Positions 25,738 through 37,573 of a stretch of 45,704 nucleotides of DNA are shown here, one piece after another (positions within the stretch are counted from its first letter, which is position 1; every line of letters begins with the position of its first letter). A program made the translations under genes and the position numbers. The stretch is from Acidimicrobiaceae bacterium. Lineage in GTDB: Bacteria; Actinomycetota; Acidimicrobiia; Acidimicrobiales; Poriferisodalaceae. The notes under the pieces are model-generated. The model saw nothing but the letters and a program-made list of their open reading frames with translations, had not been told where the DNA came from and did no database searches. The stretch lies in the NCBI GenBank assembly GCA_002721305.1, contig PBKA01000017.1, positions 1 through 45,704 on the forward strand. The letters run 5' to 3'.

Positions 25738-27603
25738 TTATTGCTGGGAGGGCACCCACAAAAACACGGCGGCCCCAGGGGGCAACATGGTCCCGGCGGG
25801 CGGTTCGGACCCCTGAACTTCTTGTCCCGCACCGTCAATTGCGCCCAGCACAAGTCCAAGTTCAGCTAACCGCCGTTCTGCTTCAGGGACCGACAGGCCA
25901 CGCATATCAGGTACCTCGCGGCGATCTGGGCCCGCTGAAACGGTGAGTGAGACAGTCGAGCCCCTATCGACAAGCGAGCCGGGCACTACGCCTTGTCCCA
26001 TAACTGTGCCAGCCGGAACAGTTTCGGAGTTTTCCAGTTTCACTGGTTGGGCGATCGTGAGTCGAAGTTCCTCTAGTGCTTCCTCGGCGTTCTCACGGTC
26101 GAGCCCTACCAACTGTGGAACAGTTCGAGGCACAGGCCCTCCTGAAACAATCAGAACGGCGCGAGTGCCGGGTTCTCTGAGCGTCCCACCTAGCGCCGAT
26201 TCACCATCGATCACGAGTTTGATCACTTCTCCTGGGGCGACGTTTTCGTCATAGAGAGGCTGGACCAGATCTACTTCGAAACCTTTGGTTTCAAGTCGCG
26301 CCGATGCGGCTTCGGTGGATAATCCGAGTACGAGCGGAGTCAGACGTAGACGCGGTCCACTCGCAACTTCGACGACAAGCATGGCTCCCTCTGCTAATCG
26401 ACTCCCCGGTGAGGGCCATTGAGTAACAATTATTCCGCTCGGTAGTTCATCGGAGCGGACTTGATCTTCATCGAGAATCCATGACACTGAGTCTGCTATT
26501 GCTCTTACTTCACCAATGGTGCGACCCTCATAGCGCTCCACGACATAAGTCGACACTCCTTGAGGTCGCACGCTGCTGACCGCCCACGCTGTCCCGGCGG
26601 ACAGCAGGGCGAGAACGACGAGGACCAGACCACCCAACTTCCAGACGGGCCGCCAGTACATCTGGTCTGTCTCGATCACCGAGTTGCTCTTAGCTCGCGG
26701 ATTCACCCTTCCCATTGCCATCTGCTCAATAGGGCCGTCAGGAACGGTGATCGGAGCCGGCTTGATGAAGTTCGTAGCAGCGCCAACCAGTCCCTCCTCC
26801 AGCGCCGTGACGTCGCTTCGATACTCTGGGTCTACAGCAAGGGCTGATTCAAGTACAGCTTGCGCCGGTCCGAAAGCTTTGGCGACCTTGATTGTTGTTT
26901 CCCCTTCGGAGTTTCGATGGGGCTGATCAGTGGCAGCCTCTTGAGGGAACAACCCTCCAACGGCGGCTTGTAGGGTCACCGCCAGGGAGTAGACATCAGA
27001 TTTGGGGGAATGGTTTCCCGAGATGGTCTCAGGTGCCGCGTAGTCTGACGACCGACCGGCAAACCCTGTACCCACGATCTCTAGTCGACCTTTTTCGGCT
27101 GCGACCAAGGCATTCGTTAGGTAGATCGCCGAAAGCTTGGGGTACCCATTTCTACCCAAGATCACATTGCTCGGGGAAATGTCGCCGTGGCATAAGCCCT
27201 GATCGTGGATAGCGGACAGGCCTTCAGCAAGCTCGAAGCCAAGTTTCACCGACTGTGCTGGGGTGAGTCGATACCCACCCTCCAAGAATGATTGCAGGCT
27301 AACCCCAGGGAAGTATTCAGTTACAACATATGCGCTGTCCTCGAAACGTCCCCAATTGAGAACTTGTTCCACGAATGGGTGCAACACCAAAGTCGCGGCC
27401 GCAGTATCTGCCACCAATTGTCTCGAGAATTCGACATCTTCTGAGATTGAAGCGTCCAAGATCTTCACTAAGACCTGCGTTTCATTTTCTAGGTCATGCG
27501 CAAGATACTCAGAGGAACTTTCAAGCTCACCATGCAAGGCGACGAGACGGTAACGATCGTCGAGGACTCGACCCGTGAAGTGTTCTGGCTCGCCTGTAAG
27601 CAC
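25738..27603 (-). CDS. PASTA-domain Ser/Thr kinase-like membrane protein, probably a pseudokinase
   Basis: A 621-aa protein built like PknB/Stk1: cytoplasmic kinase domain (about 12-275), membrane segment (322-345), then about four external PASTA repeats (346-417, 418-488, 490-557, 561-621) that bind peptidoglycan fragments in relatives. The kinase fold keeps Lys47 (VLVK), the catalytic-loop Asp141 (HGDISPSN) and APE (190-192). It lacks the Gly-rich loop (HGELESSSEYL), and DFG is replaced by Ala-Ile-Tyr (159-161), so the Mg-binding Asp is missing. It may sense cell-wall state without strong kinase activity. The start is GTG at 27603; TACTGT (27610-27615) is 6 nt before it. Confidence 0.87.
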   Translation of the reverse strand: MLTGEPEHFTGRVLDDRYRLVALHGELESSSEYLAHDLENETQVLVKILDASISEDVEFSRQLVADTAAATLVLHPFVEQVLNWGRFEDSAYVVTEYFPGVSLQSFLEGGYRLTPAQSVKLGFELAEGLSAIHDQGLCHGDISPSNVILGRNGYPKLSAIYLTNALVAAEKGRLEIVGTGFAGRSSDYAAPETISGNHSPKSDVYSLAVTLQAAVGGLFPQEAATDQPHRNSEGETTIKVAKAFGPAQAVLESALAVDPEYRSDVTALEEGLVGAATNFIKPAPITVPDGPIEQMAMGRVNPRAKSNSVIETDQMYWRPVWKLGGLVLVVLALLSAGTAWAVSSVRPQGVSTYVVERYEGRTIGEVRAIADSVSWILDEDQVRSDELPSGIIVTQWPSPGSRLAEGAMLVVEVASGPRLRLTPLVLGLSTEAASARLETKGFEVDLVQPLYDENVAPGEVIKLVIDGESALGGTLREPGTRAVLIVSGGPVPRTVPQLVGLDRENAEEALEELRLTIAQPVKLENSETVPAGTVMGQGVVPGSLVDRGSTVSLTVSAGPDRREVPDMRGLSVPEAERRLAELGLVLGAIDGAGQEVQGSEPPAGTMLPPGAAVFLWVPSQQ

Positions 27604-27609
27604 AACCTG

Positions 27610-27615
27610 ACAGTA
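27610..27615 (-). promoter_or_regulatory. Candidate -10 element of the PASTA kinase gene
   Basis: Minus-strand TACTGT, 6 nt before the GTG at 27603, with no Shine-Dalgarno between. Confidence 0.4.
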
Positions 27616-27682
27616 CCGCTACTCAGCGAATATCTGACGGCGCCGAATTTCAACGGCTGCCAGATTCAGCCATGATAGAGAG

Positions 27683-28147
27683 GTGGAAGAGCACAGAAAA
27701 GACGATCAATCCGCCAATCGTCGCCGTACCAACTGGACGCTGCGTAAGGGGGTCGCCTCTTCCCTGACGCTGTTGGTGGTTGCTTTATTGCTTTTAGTGG
27801 TTTGGATTGCTTCTTCGACTCGAGGTGCTCCCCAACCGATAACTTTGCCGACGGGGCTGCTGGCGGTGATCCCCCAAGAAGGAGCTCAGGCCCCGAAACA
27901 AACGATGGTTGGGGTTTCCCTCAGCCCCGGATGGCAACCGGCTCTGACAATCGATGGGGTCTCTATTCCGGATGCGCAACTAAGCGGGGGTACCCGACAA
28001 CTCGGAGAGTTCTTCTTCACTCCGGGCGACGACATGGTTATTACTCAACTGCGACGGGGTCACATTTGCGCCCGGGTGATCGCTGTTCCAACCATTGATG
28101 TTGAGGTGGACAACATCGATCATCAGTGGTGTTGGACGTCTTTTTAG
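27683..28147 (+). CDS. Hypothetical membrane-anchored protein
   Basis: I do not recognise this 154-aa protein. A basic N-terminus (RRRTNWTLRKG) is followed by one hydrophobic segment at about 27-45, then a soluble C-terminal part that should lie outside the cell by the positive-inside rule. That part is beta-like, with HICARVIAVPTIDVEVDNIDHQWCW at its end. The start is GTG at 27683 after GAGAG, but spacing is tight and the start is uncertain. It stands divergent from the PASTA kinase and ends 8 nt before ligA, convergent. Confidence 0.62.
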   Translation: MEEHRKDDQSANRRRTNWTLRKGVASSLTLLVVALLLLVVWIASSTRGAPQPITLPTGLLAVIPQEGAQAPKQTMVGVSLSPGWQPALTIDGVSIPDAQLSGGTRQLGEFFFTPGDDMVITQLRRGHICARVIAVPTIDVEVDNIDHQWCWTSF

Positions 28148-28155
28148 TAGGGCGG

Positions 28156-31173
<3,018 letters not shown>

Positions 31174-31176
31174 CAT

Positions 31177-32205
31177 CTAGTTCGCCGTGGCTCCTCCGAC
31201 TACGACATCATCAAGGTAAAACACGACGGCCTGACCTGGCGCTACTTTTCGACGAGCTTCAGTCCAATGCACGCTTCCATCAGAGTCCAAAAACGCTGGT
31301 GCGGGATCGCCGTGGGCACTTGTTTGAACCTCTATCGGTCCCACCTGTTCCTGACCGACCCAGATGTGGTCCCTCAGTTCTATAGTGTCAGAAAGAAGCT
31401 CTCTTGCGCTGCCTGCAACGACCCGTCGTGCCGGGACGTCAACTTCTACTGCGTAGGTTCGATTGACGTTTCCCCCAAGTTTGAGTCCTTTTCGTTGACC
31501 GATAGTTACCAACTCAACCGCATCAACACTCCCTAGGTTGTTGCCATTGACATCGACAACTTCGCCGACATGGAGGTCAAGCCTGTCGGACAAGAACGCA
31601 CCGCGACCTTCCGACGCGGTGATGAAGCAAACGTCCTGGCTGTCTGGCTTCGAGGCAGACCGAAGGCCCAGTTCGTTGGCTAGCTCACGCACTTCTGTTT
31701 TCTTCATTTGTCCTACAGGGAACTCAAGTAACGACAAATCCTGTTCTGAAAGCATGTACAGAACGTAGGACTGGTCCTTCGCCAGATCAGATCCGCGTGC
31801 GAGTCGCAGTCCATTGTCGGTCGTGACGATTCTGGCGTGATGACCTGTGGCTACTAAATCAAAACCGAGCTTTCTGGCGCGACTCAGTAAGGCATCGAAC
31901 TTTATGTGCCGGTTGCATTCAATACACGGATTTGGGGTGAGCCCTGCGGCATGGGCCTTCACGTAGGGTCCGACAACGTGTCGTTCAAATTCTTCACCGT
32001 AGTTGAAGACAAAGTGATCAATGTCAAGTTGTTGCGCGACCCGACGTGCGTCGTCTACGTCTGAAACTGAGCAACAGCCTTGATCTTGGGGTCCTCCCCA
32101 AAGTTTCAGAGTCACGCCGGTTATCTCGTGACCTTGCTGCTTCAAAAGGGCTGCTGAAACCGCGCTATCAACTCCCCCGGACATGGCTACAAGTACACGA
32201 CTCAT
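31177..32205 (-). CDS. mnmA: tRNA-specific 2-thiouridylase
   Basis: Puts sulfur on U34 of tRNA-Lys, -Glu and -Gln, using ATP to activate the uridine. The protein has 342 aa. The PP-loop is SGGVDSAVSAALL, the catalytic Cys lies in TPNPCIECN and the second Cys in SQDVCFI. ATGHHARI and GQRKGLKLGG are also typical. Its ATG overlaps the stop of the cysteine desulfurase gene (ATGA), its likely sulfur donor. Confidence 0.95.
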   Translation of the reverse strand: MSRVLVAMSGGVDSAVSAALLKQQGHEITGVTLKLWGGPQDQGCCSVSDVDDARRVAQQLDIDHFVFNYGEEFERHVVGPYVKAHAAGLTPNPCIECNRHIKFDALLSRARKLGFDLVATGHHARIVTTDNGLRLARGSDLAKDQSYVLYMLSEQDLSLLEFPVGQMKKTEVRELANELGLRSASKPDSQDVCFITASEGRGAFLSDRLDLHVGEVVDVNGNNLGSVDAVELVTIGQRKGLKLGGNVNRTYAVEVDVPARRVVAGSARELLSDTIELRDHIWVGQEQVGPIEVQTSAHGDPAPAFLDSDGSVHWTEARRKVAPGQAVVFYLDDVVVGGATAN

Positions 32206-33344
32206 GACGATCCTCTGAGCTGTTCAACACATTGGGGAACGACTTCAAGGGCGTGTTCGATCTCCCAATCTTGGGTACACCACCCGAGCGAAAGTCGTAG
32301 CGAGCCCGCCGCCGCAGCTCTGTCCTTTCCCATTGCGGCTAGGACATGTGAAGGATCCATGGCACCTGAAGCACACGAAGCTGCTGCTGATGCCATGATC
32401 TCGTGCCGTTCGAGCAGAACCAGTAGAGCTTCACTTTCGATGCCTTCGATGACTACCTGCAATATACCCGCAGCCCTATGGGCTTTCGGGACGGTTCCAT
32501 AGCAGTCCGGTATCGCCCCTGTGAGACCTTCTGCCAACCGCGAGGAGAGCGCTCCCAGTCTTTCAATCTCGCTCTTTCGTGATTCGTCGAGGCATTGGAT
32601 AGCAGCTCCGAAAGCGACTATCCCAGCCGTGTTGTGGGTCCCACTTCTTCGTTCCGCTTCTTGTCCACCGCCAAGCAACTGCGGGGTTAAATTGACTTGG
32701 TTTCGAACCGCTAAAACGCCAACTCCTTTGGGCGCGCCAAATTTGTGGCCGCTAAGCGACATCATGTCGGCACGCTGGGCAGCTTTGGCAATATCGAGCC
32801 AGTTGATCGCTTGAACCGCGTCCGTGTGCAGCAGCGCTTGGGGCGCCCGTTGGTCGCGTAGTTCTGCTATGGGCTCAAGATCGATCATCCTGCCCGACTC
32901 GTTGTTCACCAACATGACGGATAGAACCGAAACCTCCTCATTAAGCAAAGTCTCAAGGTGTTCGAGATTTATGTCGCCTTCGGCGGTGACCTTGACGAAG
33001 CGCCCTTGGCGAGCCTGCACGGGATATAGCACCGCGTGATGTTCGGTTTCGGGACAGATGGCCGTGCCTTTGGGACCGCACGCCCCGCGGATCGCAAGAT
33101 TGTCCGATTCGGTGCCTCCACTCGTAAAGACGATTCCATGGGGATCAAAACCGAGCGACGTCGCACATATCTCTCGTGCGTTGTCGATAGCTGTTCTAGA
33201 CACGCGCGCCATTCGGTGGCCGCCGGATGGGTTGCCGAAATGCTCGGTCAGGTACGGCATCATTGAATCGATGACTAACTGCCTAACTGGAGTTGAAGCT
33301 GCACAGTCGAGGTATGCCGGGCGATTTAACTTCACGGTCTCCAT
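32202..33344 (-). CDS. Cysteine desulfurase, NifS/IscS type
   Basis: PLP enzyme that takes sulfur from cysteine and passes it on as a persulfide; the coupling with mnmA points to tRNA thiolation, and Fe-S assembly is also possible. 380 aa from ATG 33344. It shows YLDCAASTPVR, TSGGTESDNLAIRG, HTDAVQAINWLDI, the PLP Lys in SGHKFGAPKG, and the active Cys in AAASCASGAMDPSHVL. The frame is open to 33416, but the extra part overlaps the divergent methyltransferase gene. TAGCCT (33352-33357) is 7 nt before the ATG. Confidence 0.93.
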   Translation of the reverse strand: METVKLNRPAYLDCAASTPVRQLVIDSMMPYLTEHFGNPSGGHRMARVSRTAIDNAREICATSLGFDPHGIVFTSGGTESDNLAIRGACGPKGTAICPETEHHAVLYPVQARQGRFVKVTAEGDINLEHLETLLNEEVSVLSVMLVNNESGRMIDLEPIAELRDQRAPQALLHTDAVQAINWLDIAKAAQRADMMSLSGHKFGAPKGVGVLAVRNQVNLTPQLLGGGQEAERRSGTHNTAGIVAFGAAIQCLDESRKSEIERLGALSSRLAEGLTGAIPDCYGTVPKAHRAAGILQVVIEGIESEALLVLLERHEIMASAAASCASGAMDPSHVLAAMGKDRAAAAGSLRLSLGWCTQDWEIEHALEVVPQCVEQLRGSS

Positions 33345-33351
33345 CACCCCA

Positions 33352-33372
33352 AGGCTAGGCCCCAAATAAAGT
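33352..33372. promoter_or_regulatory. Back-to-back -10 elements for the desulfurase and methyltransferase genes
   Basis: Minus-strand TAGCCT (33352-33357) is 7 nt before ATG 33344; plus-strand TAAAGT (33367-33372) is 7 nt before ATG 33380. The two start codons are only 35 bp apart, so both promoters would overlap and each would use DNA inside the other gene as its -35 region. Confidence 0.45.
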
Positions 33373-33379
33373 GAGCGGC

Positions 33380-34132
33380 ATGGAGCTGTCAAATTCGGTG
33401 AACTATCTCTGTTCAACTTACGGAGACGCCTTCGCCGACGTTTACGACGATTGGTATCAGCAGGTGACGGACGTCGAGGGAACGGCTGATTTGATCAGCG
33501 ACTTGTCCGGTGGCTTGGAGGTGTTGGAGCTAGGCGTTGGAACTGGCCGTCTAGCGCTACCGATCGCTCGTAAAGGTGTCCCGGTTTCGGGAGTCGACGC
33601 TTCGCCCGCAATGCTCAAACGCCTGGCTGCACGCGACTCCGAGGGGCTCGTGCGTTCTCACCTTGCCGATATGGCCGAGTGGTTGCCTTCTGGGCCTTAC
33701 AAGATAATTTTCTGTGCCTACAACACTTTCTTCAACCTGGTGGGAGACGACGACCAGGAGAGATGTCTGAGCCTCGTCAGTGACCGCTTGAGCGCCGATG
33801 GCTTGTTCATCATTGAGGCCTTTGTCCCGTCTAACTACTCCTATCTGCCGACCCGGGGCGTCGAGTCGCGTCATTTGTCCGATGCGACTGTGCTCAACAT
33901 AACTATCCGAGAAAAGATGTCGGGGGTAGTCCGAGGCCAAAGCGTTCAGTTCGGGAACAACGGCGTCGTGCTCAGACCTTGGAGGATACGAATCAGAACC
34001 CCGGACGAATTGGACCAAATAGCGGCTATCCATGGCCTCAAGCTGCTTGAACGATGGCAGGACTGGAACCAAAGCACCTTTACTAGCAGCAGCGATCATC
34101 ACATATCGGTCTACGCTTCAGCTAATTCCTAA
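33380..34132 (+). CDS. Class I SAM-dependent methyltransferase
   Basis: A 250-aa Rossmann methyltransferase. Motif I is VLELGVGTGRLALPIA, followed by the acidic end of strand 2 (VSGVDASPAML), then IIFCAYNTFFNLVGDDDQ in the place of motif IV. The substrate is unknown. An upstream GTG at 33371 is possible, but ATG 33380 sits 7 nt after TAAAGT and is preferred. Followed 31 nt later by the SRPBCC-kinase fusion on the same strand. Confidence 0.87.
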   Translation: MELSNSVNYLCSTYGDAFADVYDDWYQQVTDVEGTADLISDLSGGLEVLELGVGTGRLALPIARKGVPVSGVDASPAMLKRLAARDSEGLVRSHLADMAEWLPSGPYKIIFCAYNTFFNLVGDDDQERCLSLVSDRLSADGLFIIEAFVPSNYSYLPTRGVESRHLSDATVLNITIREKMSGVVRGQSVQFGNNGVVLRPWRIRIRTPDELDQIAAIHGLKLLERWQDWNQSTFTSSSDHHISVYASANS

Positions 34133-34163
34133 TTTCAGTTCGACCTCATGGAGGCGCGTGTAA

Positions 34164-35291
34164 ATGGAGATTCGAGTCGTGATAGATCTCCCCGCGACTC
34201 CGTCCGAAGTCTGGACTTATTTACGCGACGTCACCAAGCACAGTGAATGGATGATGGACGCGTTAAGCGTTGAAATCACCTCAGAAACAACCGAAGGCCC
34301 TGGGCTGACGTTCGACTGTCTTACGGCAGTTGGCCCTTTCCGAGTTCGAGACCGGATGGAGGTCGTTGAATGGGACCCCGAGAGTGCGATGGGCGTCAAG
34401 CATTCGGGAATTGTGACTGGAATCGGTCGGTTCACTCTGTCGACGATTTCTGGAGGTACTCGATTCAGTTGGCACGAATCAATAGAGTTGCCGCTTCGTT
34501 TCGCAGGCAAACTCGGCGAGAGTGTGGCCAAACCAATCCTGACAGCGATCTGGCGTCGCAACCTCAGAACTCTTCGAAAGCGCATCATCCAACGGCAAGA
34601 GACCGGAACAGGTCTGGAACCAGGAGGGTTGATCGGCATTGGCTCAGAGTGGGAACTGCGCCACTACGGACCGGACCACGTGATCCGGACAAGCACCCAC
34701 GGCTCGGACTTGTCGCGAGAGGCCGAGGCGTTGGAGACAGTGGGCTCTGCGGGGTTTCCAGCGCCAGAGCTGTCCGAACGGTTGACGCCATCTTCCATTG
34801 TTATAGAACGCATTGACGGTCCAACGATGTTGGAAGATCTCACGTCACGCCCATGGACACTAAACAGACACGCCAAGAATCTCGCCCGACTGCACAAGGC
34901 CTTGGGCAGTATCGGTGCTCCTTCCAGTTGGGAAGGCGTCAGCGAGGGTGAATCTGTAGTTCATTTAGATCTTCATCCGGGCAACATAAAGATGAGTAAC
35001 GGCACGCCGGTAGTTCTGAACTGGGGTAGATCAGCCCGTGGCTCGTCATCATTCGACGCGGCGGTCACTTACGTCATTCTTCGAACCGCGGAATCGAGGA
35101 ATAATCGTCTTGCTCGCTTGTTGATAAGCAGCTTGCGGAAGAGATTCGCAAATGTATTCATCAAGGAATTCGGCGTTACCGAAGTGTTGAGTCATGTGCG
35201 AGAAGCCGCCGAACTTCGTTTGTTGGACACCAATTTGTCCGTCGCTGAAAGGGAAGCGGTATTCGCTCTAGCCCGCGATGAACTTGATTAG
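34164..35291 (+). CDS. SRPBCC domain fused to an aminoglycoside phosphotransferase-like domain
   Basis: A 375-aa two-domain protein. Residues 1 to about 145 form an SRPBCC (START-like) ligand-binding fold (VVIDLPATPSEVWTYLRDVTKHSEWM, GTRFSWHESIELPLRF). From about 155 it resembles APH/choline kinases: REAEALETVGSAGFPAPEL, IVIERIDGPTMLEDL, and the Brenner motif HLDLHPGN (catalytic Asp present). The following metal-binding site, normally I/V-D-W, reads LNWGRSARG, so the second Asp is Asn. Whether it phosphorylates anything is open. GGAGG lies 9 nt before the ATG. Confidence 0.78.
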   Translation: MEIRVVIDLPATPSEVWTYLRDVTKHSEWMMDALSVEITSETTEGPGLTFDCLTAVGPFRVRDRMEVVEWDPESAMGVKHSGIVTGIGRFTLSTISGGTRFSWHESIELPLRFAGKLGESVAKPILTAIWRRNLRTLRKRIIQRQETGTGLEPGGLIGIGSEWELRHYGPDHVIRTSTHGSDLSREAEALETVGSAGFPAPELSERLTPSSIVIERIDGPTMLEDLTSRPWTLNRHAKNLARLHKALGSIGAPSSWEGVSEGESVVHLDLHPGNIKMSNGTPVVLNWGRSARGSSSFDAAVTYVILRTAESRNNRLARLLISSLRKRFANVFIKEFGVTEVLSHVREAAELRLLDTNLSVAEREAVFALARDELD

Positions 35292-35296
35292 TTCGA

Positions 35297-36253
35297 TCAC
35301 TCGTCGGCCATATCAATAAGGAGCGCTGCCGCTGTGTACGGATCAATGTCACGTTGAATTAGCTGCTGCCGCAGCTCCGCTGCATCGGACCCGTCCATAA
35401 CTGCGGCAACGTTACGTTCGAGGCTTCGTTGGACAATTTCGGCCAGCTCGTTTTGTATCCGACTGTTACGACGGGCTGTTAGTTCGTCACTTGTTTCCAA
35501 GTATGAACGATGTTCGTTTACTGCTTTCCATAACTCGTCCGCCCCAGATTGATCGGTGGCCACAGTCATTAGTATTGGTGGTTCCCAATCGCCGAGCGAC
35601 GACAACTCGAGCATCTGCTGAATGTCTCGACGGGTATCGTCCGCTCCTTTCCGATCAGACTTGTTGACTACAAAAATGTCAGCGACCTCCATCAGCCCTG
35701 CCTTGTTGGCTTGAACAGCGTCTCCCCATCCCGGGTTCACGACAACAATTGTTGTGTCCGCTGCTCCCGCTATGTCAACTTCCACTTGGCCAACGCCGAC
35801 AGTTTCGATCAACACCCAAGGCCAGCCCAACGCATCGAGAACACGCACTGCTTGAGGCGTCGCGAGACTTAGACCGCCTAAATGTCCTCTAGTAGCCATC
35901 GATCGAATGTAGATTCCCTCGTCGGTCACGTGATCTTGCATTCGGACTCTGTCACCGAGGATCGCTCCTCCGGTAAACGGTGATGACGGATCAACTGCCA
36001 AAATCGCTAAGCGCTGATCCTCGGCGCGGACCACAGATGCAAGAACCGAAGTAAGACTTGACTTACCTGATCCGGGCGCCCCGGTCATCCCGATCGTGTA
36101 TGCATTACCAACTTGGGGAAAAGTGTGGGATCCGACTAATCGAGCCTCATCGCCACCGCGCTCCACTAGGGACATGAGCCTGGCAAGCGCAAGACGCTGC
36201 CCCTCACGTGCTGCCTTAAATAAGGCGACGGGATCTGTGCTTAGCCGGTTCAT
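35297..36253 (-). CDS. meaB: Methylmalonyl-CoA mutase-associated GTPase MeaB
   Basis: G3E-type GTPase chaperone that gates cobalamin loading and protects B12-dependent acyl-CoA mutases. 318 aa from ATG 36253. Walker A GAPGSGKSSL, AVDPSSPFTGGAILGDRVRM, YIRSMATRGHLGG, ETVGVGQVEVDIA (switch/Walker B region) and NKSDRKGAD (guanine specificity). The frame runs to 36352, into the murA end; the internal ATG gives the usual family start. The mutase genes are not in the window. 28 nt downstream of murA. Confidence 0.93.
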   Translation of the reverse strand: MNRLSTDPVALFKAAREGQRLALARLMSLVERGGDEARLVGSHTFPQVGNAYTIGMTGAPGSGKSSLTSVLASVVRAEDQRLAILAVDPSSPFTGGAILGDRVRMQDHVTDEGIYIRSMATRGHLGGLSLATPQAVRVLDALGWPWVLIETVGVGQVEVDIAGAADTTIVVVNPGWGDAVQANKAGLMEVADIFVVNKSDRKGADDTRRDIQQMLELSSLGDWEPPILMTVATDQSGADELWKAVNEHRSYLETSDELTARRNSRIQNELAEIVQRSLERNVAAVMDGSDAAELRQQLIQRDIDPYTAAALLIDMADE

Positions 36254-36281
36254 CGAAGATGGTCGGTTAGCGGGCAACGAC

Positions 36282-37529
36282 TCAAACCCGCGTAACTTGG
36301 GCACCAACCGACGAGAGCTTACCCGCCAAATCTTCGTATCCCCGATCGACATGATGTGCGTCTGAAATAACTGTCTCTCCGTCAGCCGCTAAACCTGCAA
36401 TCACTAGGGCAGCTCCGGCTCTAATGTCATGTGCTCGAACAGGAGCTCCTGAAAGTCGCTCGACTCCACGCACCACAGCATGTCGCCCCTCTGCACGAAT
36501 CTCAGCGCCCATTCGTACCAACTCGTCGATATATCGAAACCGTCCAGCAAAAATATTTTCTGTAACCATTCCCGCGCCGTGGGAGACACAAAGTGCCGTC
36601 ACCAGGAACGGCTTGTAGTCCGTGGCCAGACCTGGGTACGGCAACGTTGAAATGTCTACAGCTTTCAGGCGATCGCGGACCTTGGCTTCAAGCCCCGAAT
36701 CGTTCTCTTGACAGGCCATCCCCATTTCCTCCAGTTTGCGCAACAACATCTCCATGTGATCGGGGCGAGCACCTTGTAGCCGAAGTTCCCCTCCACAGAC
36801 CGCTAACGCCGCCAGATACGTCGCTGCTTCAATCCGATCAGCGATCACTTCGTAGGTCACGGGACGTAGGACCGTGACACCTTCGATCCGAAGTCGAGAT
36901 GTACCTATCCCATCGATTAGCGCGCCCATCTTTAGAAGGAAATTAGCTAGATCTCCAATTTCGGGTTCTCGCGCTGCATTCTCGATCACTGTCGTGCCTT
37001 CAGCCAGTACAGCGGCCATCAACAGATTTTCAGTCGCCCCCACCGAGGGAAACTCCAAGAACACCTCTGTGCCTAATAGCTGTTCCGCTCGGCCATTGAT
37101 GTCTCCATGTTCGTAGGAGAATGTGGCTCCGAGTTGCTCAAGCCCTTGCAAGTGCATGTCAATAGGACGACTTCCAAAGTCATCTCCGCCCGGCATTGCC
37201 ACTTGTGCCCGACCAATTCTGGACAACAACGGTCCCAAGACCACGATGGACGCTCTCATCCGCTCCACCAGACTGTATGGAGCAACGGGATCTATTTCGG
37301 CTGGCACATCAATATCGATCCGGTGACCTTCCCGTTGCACTCGGACCCCCATTGCCTCCAGCAATTCGATCATGATCGCGACATCGGTGATGTCCGGAAC
37401 ATTGAGTAGAGAAGTTGAACCCTCGGCCAACAGCGAAGCGGCCATCAGTTTCAGAGCGCTATTCTTCGCTCCGCCAATGCGGACCTCACCGTTTAAAGGT
37501 CCACTTCCCTGAACAAGGAATTTATCCAC
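36282..37529 (-). CDS. murA: UDP-N-acetylglucosamine 1-carboxyvinyltransferase
   Basis: First committed step of peptidoglycan synthesis, transfer of enolpyruvate from PEP to UDP-GlcNAc. The protein has 415 aa with Lys22-Asn23 in GGAKNSALK and the catalytic loop at 113-124. The loop residue that is Cys115 in E. coli is Asp116 here (MPGGDDFGSRPIDMHL), the version found in Mycobacterium and Chlamydia that is not alkylated by fosfomycin. The start is GTG 37529, with GGAGGG directly before it, so ribosome spacing is unusually short. Confidence 0.95.
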   Translation of the reverse strand: MDKFLVQGSGPLNGEVRIGGAKNSALKLMAASLLAEGSTSLLNVPDITDVAIMIELLEAMGVRVQREGHRIDIDVPAEIDPVAPYSLVERMRASIVVLGPLLSRIGRAQVAMPGGDDFGSRPIDMHLQGLEQLGATFSYEHGDINGRAEQLLGTEVFLEFPSVGATENLLMAAVLAEGTTVIENAAREPEIGDLANFLLKMGALIDGIGTSRLRIEGVTVLRPVTYEVIADRIEAATYLAALAVCGGELRLQGARPDHMEMLLRKLEEMGMACQENDSGLEAKVRDRLKAVDISTLPYPGLATDYKPFLVTALCVSHGAGMVTENIFAGRFRYIDELVRMGAEIRAEGRHAVVRGVERLSGAPVRAHDIRAGAALVIAGLAADGETVISDAHHVDRGYEDLAGKLSSVGAQVTRV

Positions 37530-37573
37530 CCCTCCAGTATGTTCATCGAAGTGGCAAAGGACACATCACTCTT

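Noticed and set aside
36254-36352. N-terminal extension of meaB (MSIGDTKIWRVSS...) overlapping the end of murA.
   Set aside because: The added residues have no similarity to the family, and ATG 36253 gives the normal start.
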